Part shown: positions 51,640 through 51,763 of the stretch, in pieces | Layout: each line of letters begins with the position of its first letter | How positions within the stretch are numbered: the stretch's first letter is position 1 | DNA from: Sphingomonas sp. SRS2 | GTDB taxonomy: Bacteria; Pseudomonadota; Alphaproteobacteria; Sphingomonadales; Sphingomonadaceae | NCBI RefSeq assembly: GCF_000971055.1 | Contig: NZ_LARW01000059.1 | Span: 1 to 51,763, forward strand | Length of the DNA: 51,763 nt | Direction of reading: 5' to 3' | Program-made: the position numbers and the translations under genes | The notes under the pieces: model-generated | Database searches by the model: none | The model's input: only the letters and a program-made list of their open reading frames with translations | What the model was told of the DNA's origin: nothing

Positions 51640-51763
51640 GGGTTGTGGGGATTCATCGCGAGTTGATGACGGCTGCGGCGAGGTAGATCATTGCGGAGAA
51701 GCTTAGATCGGTTTTGCAGGCGCGCATGGCGATGCGCTTGAACTCTTTGAGTTTGCAGAAGAA
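51640..51763 (-). mobile_element. IS5-family insertion sequence, end
   Basis: The bases after the dcd stop begin GGGTTGTGGGGATTCATC, as the ends of IS427/IS1031-type IS5 elements do. Behind it lies the 3' end of a transposase gene. The element runs out of the window, so its length and the other repeat are unseen. Confidence 0.85.
51653..51763 (-). CDS. IS5-family transposase, C-terminal part
   Basis: On the minus strand the frame reads FFCKLKEFKRIAMRACKTDL, then SFSAMIYLAAAVINSR and a stop at 51653-51655. This is the conserved C-terminus of IS5-family DDE transposases, with the E-motif segment (KxxxRIAxRxxKT) and AMIYLAAAV. The N-terminal part is cut by the window edge. It may or may not be intact beyond. 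Confidence 0.9.
   Translation of the reverse strand, partial: FFCKLKEFKRIAMRACKTDLSFSAMIYLAAAVINSR

Overview
The window looks like a chromosome segment from an alphaproteobacterium of the sphingomonad group (Sphingomonas, Rhizorhabdus or a close relative). The GC content is high. The gene content and protein sequences (electron-transfer flavoprotein dehydrogenase, PA0069-type radical SAM protein, patatin-related protein, DUF5818, DUF2849 and DUF934 proteins, UPF0262, HWE-type histidine kinase) are typical of that group. The genus is an inference from pattern recognition, not from a database search. Most of the segment is housekeeping DNA with short operons. Many neighbours overlap by a few bases (ATGA, GTGA or TGATG junctions), which suggests translational coupling.

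Layout. At 1-0.5 kb there is an IS630-type transposase remnant and tRNA-Phe. At 0.6-2.8 kb lies a minus-strand run of infA, maf, an RNase E/G-like gene and yacG. At 3-7.7 kb are a flavin reductase, a cyclophilin, a TPR protein with ispE, and two small conserved genes. At 7.7-12.7 kb are ETF-ubiquinone oxidoreductase, a divergent uracil-DNA glycosylase-like protein, a lytic transglycosylase and moaB. At 12.8-19.5 kb are a hemerythrin-like protein, a radical SAM protein, cvpA, radA and a patatin-like lipase. At 19.6-22.6 kb are a receiver/HWE kinase, a lapA-like gene, pyrF and a DUF5818 gene. At 22.7-27.9 kb is a sulfate uptake operon: binding protein, OprP-like porin, cysT, cysW and a short cysA. 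At 28-37 kb are rarD, ilvE, a MarR regulator, glutathione peroxidase, a CDP-alcohol phosphatidyltransferase, an rnk cassette, an atypical receiver, rsgA, a NYN-domain protein and an HNH protein. At 37.4-39.2 kb is an SLC13-type transporter. At 39.4-41.9 kb is a decayed type I restriction-modification locus. At 42.1-42.6 kb is a small HGG-motif protein behind a perfect LexA-type box. At 42.7-46.8 kb is a sulfite/APS reduction operon (cobA, DUF2849, cysI, DUF934, cysH). The last part holds dnaB, a MarR/emrA pair, UPF0262, cdd and dcd. The window ends inside an IS5-family element that abuts the dcd stop codon.

Functional links. The sulfate importer at 23-28 kb and the reductive genes at 43-47 kb are two halves of assimilatory sulfur metabolism. 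Siroheme synthesis (cobA) feeds cysI. No cysDN/C or cysJ gene lies in the window.

Most notable observations. The hsd locus has a single-base frameshift in hsdM and an in-frame hsdS-hsdR chimera. A REPIN-like element sits between 11-bp direct repeats and splits what was probably an overlapping cysI/DUF934 junction. A larger palindromic repeat family (about 140 bp) has two copies. A GTTC-N7-GTTC SOS box precedes the HGG protein. One receiver protein has Asn at the phospho-acceptor position. I found no CRISPR array, prophage or complete novel defence system.
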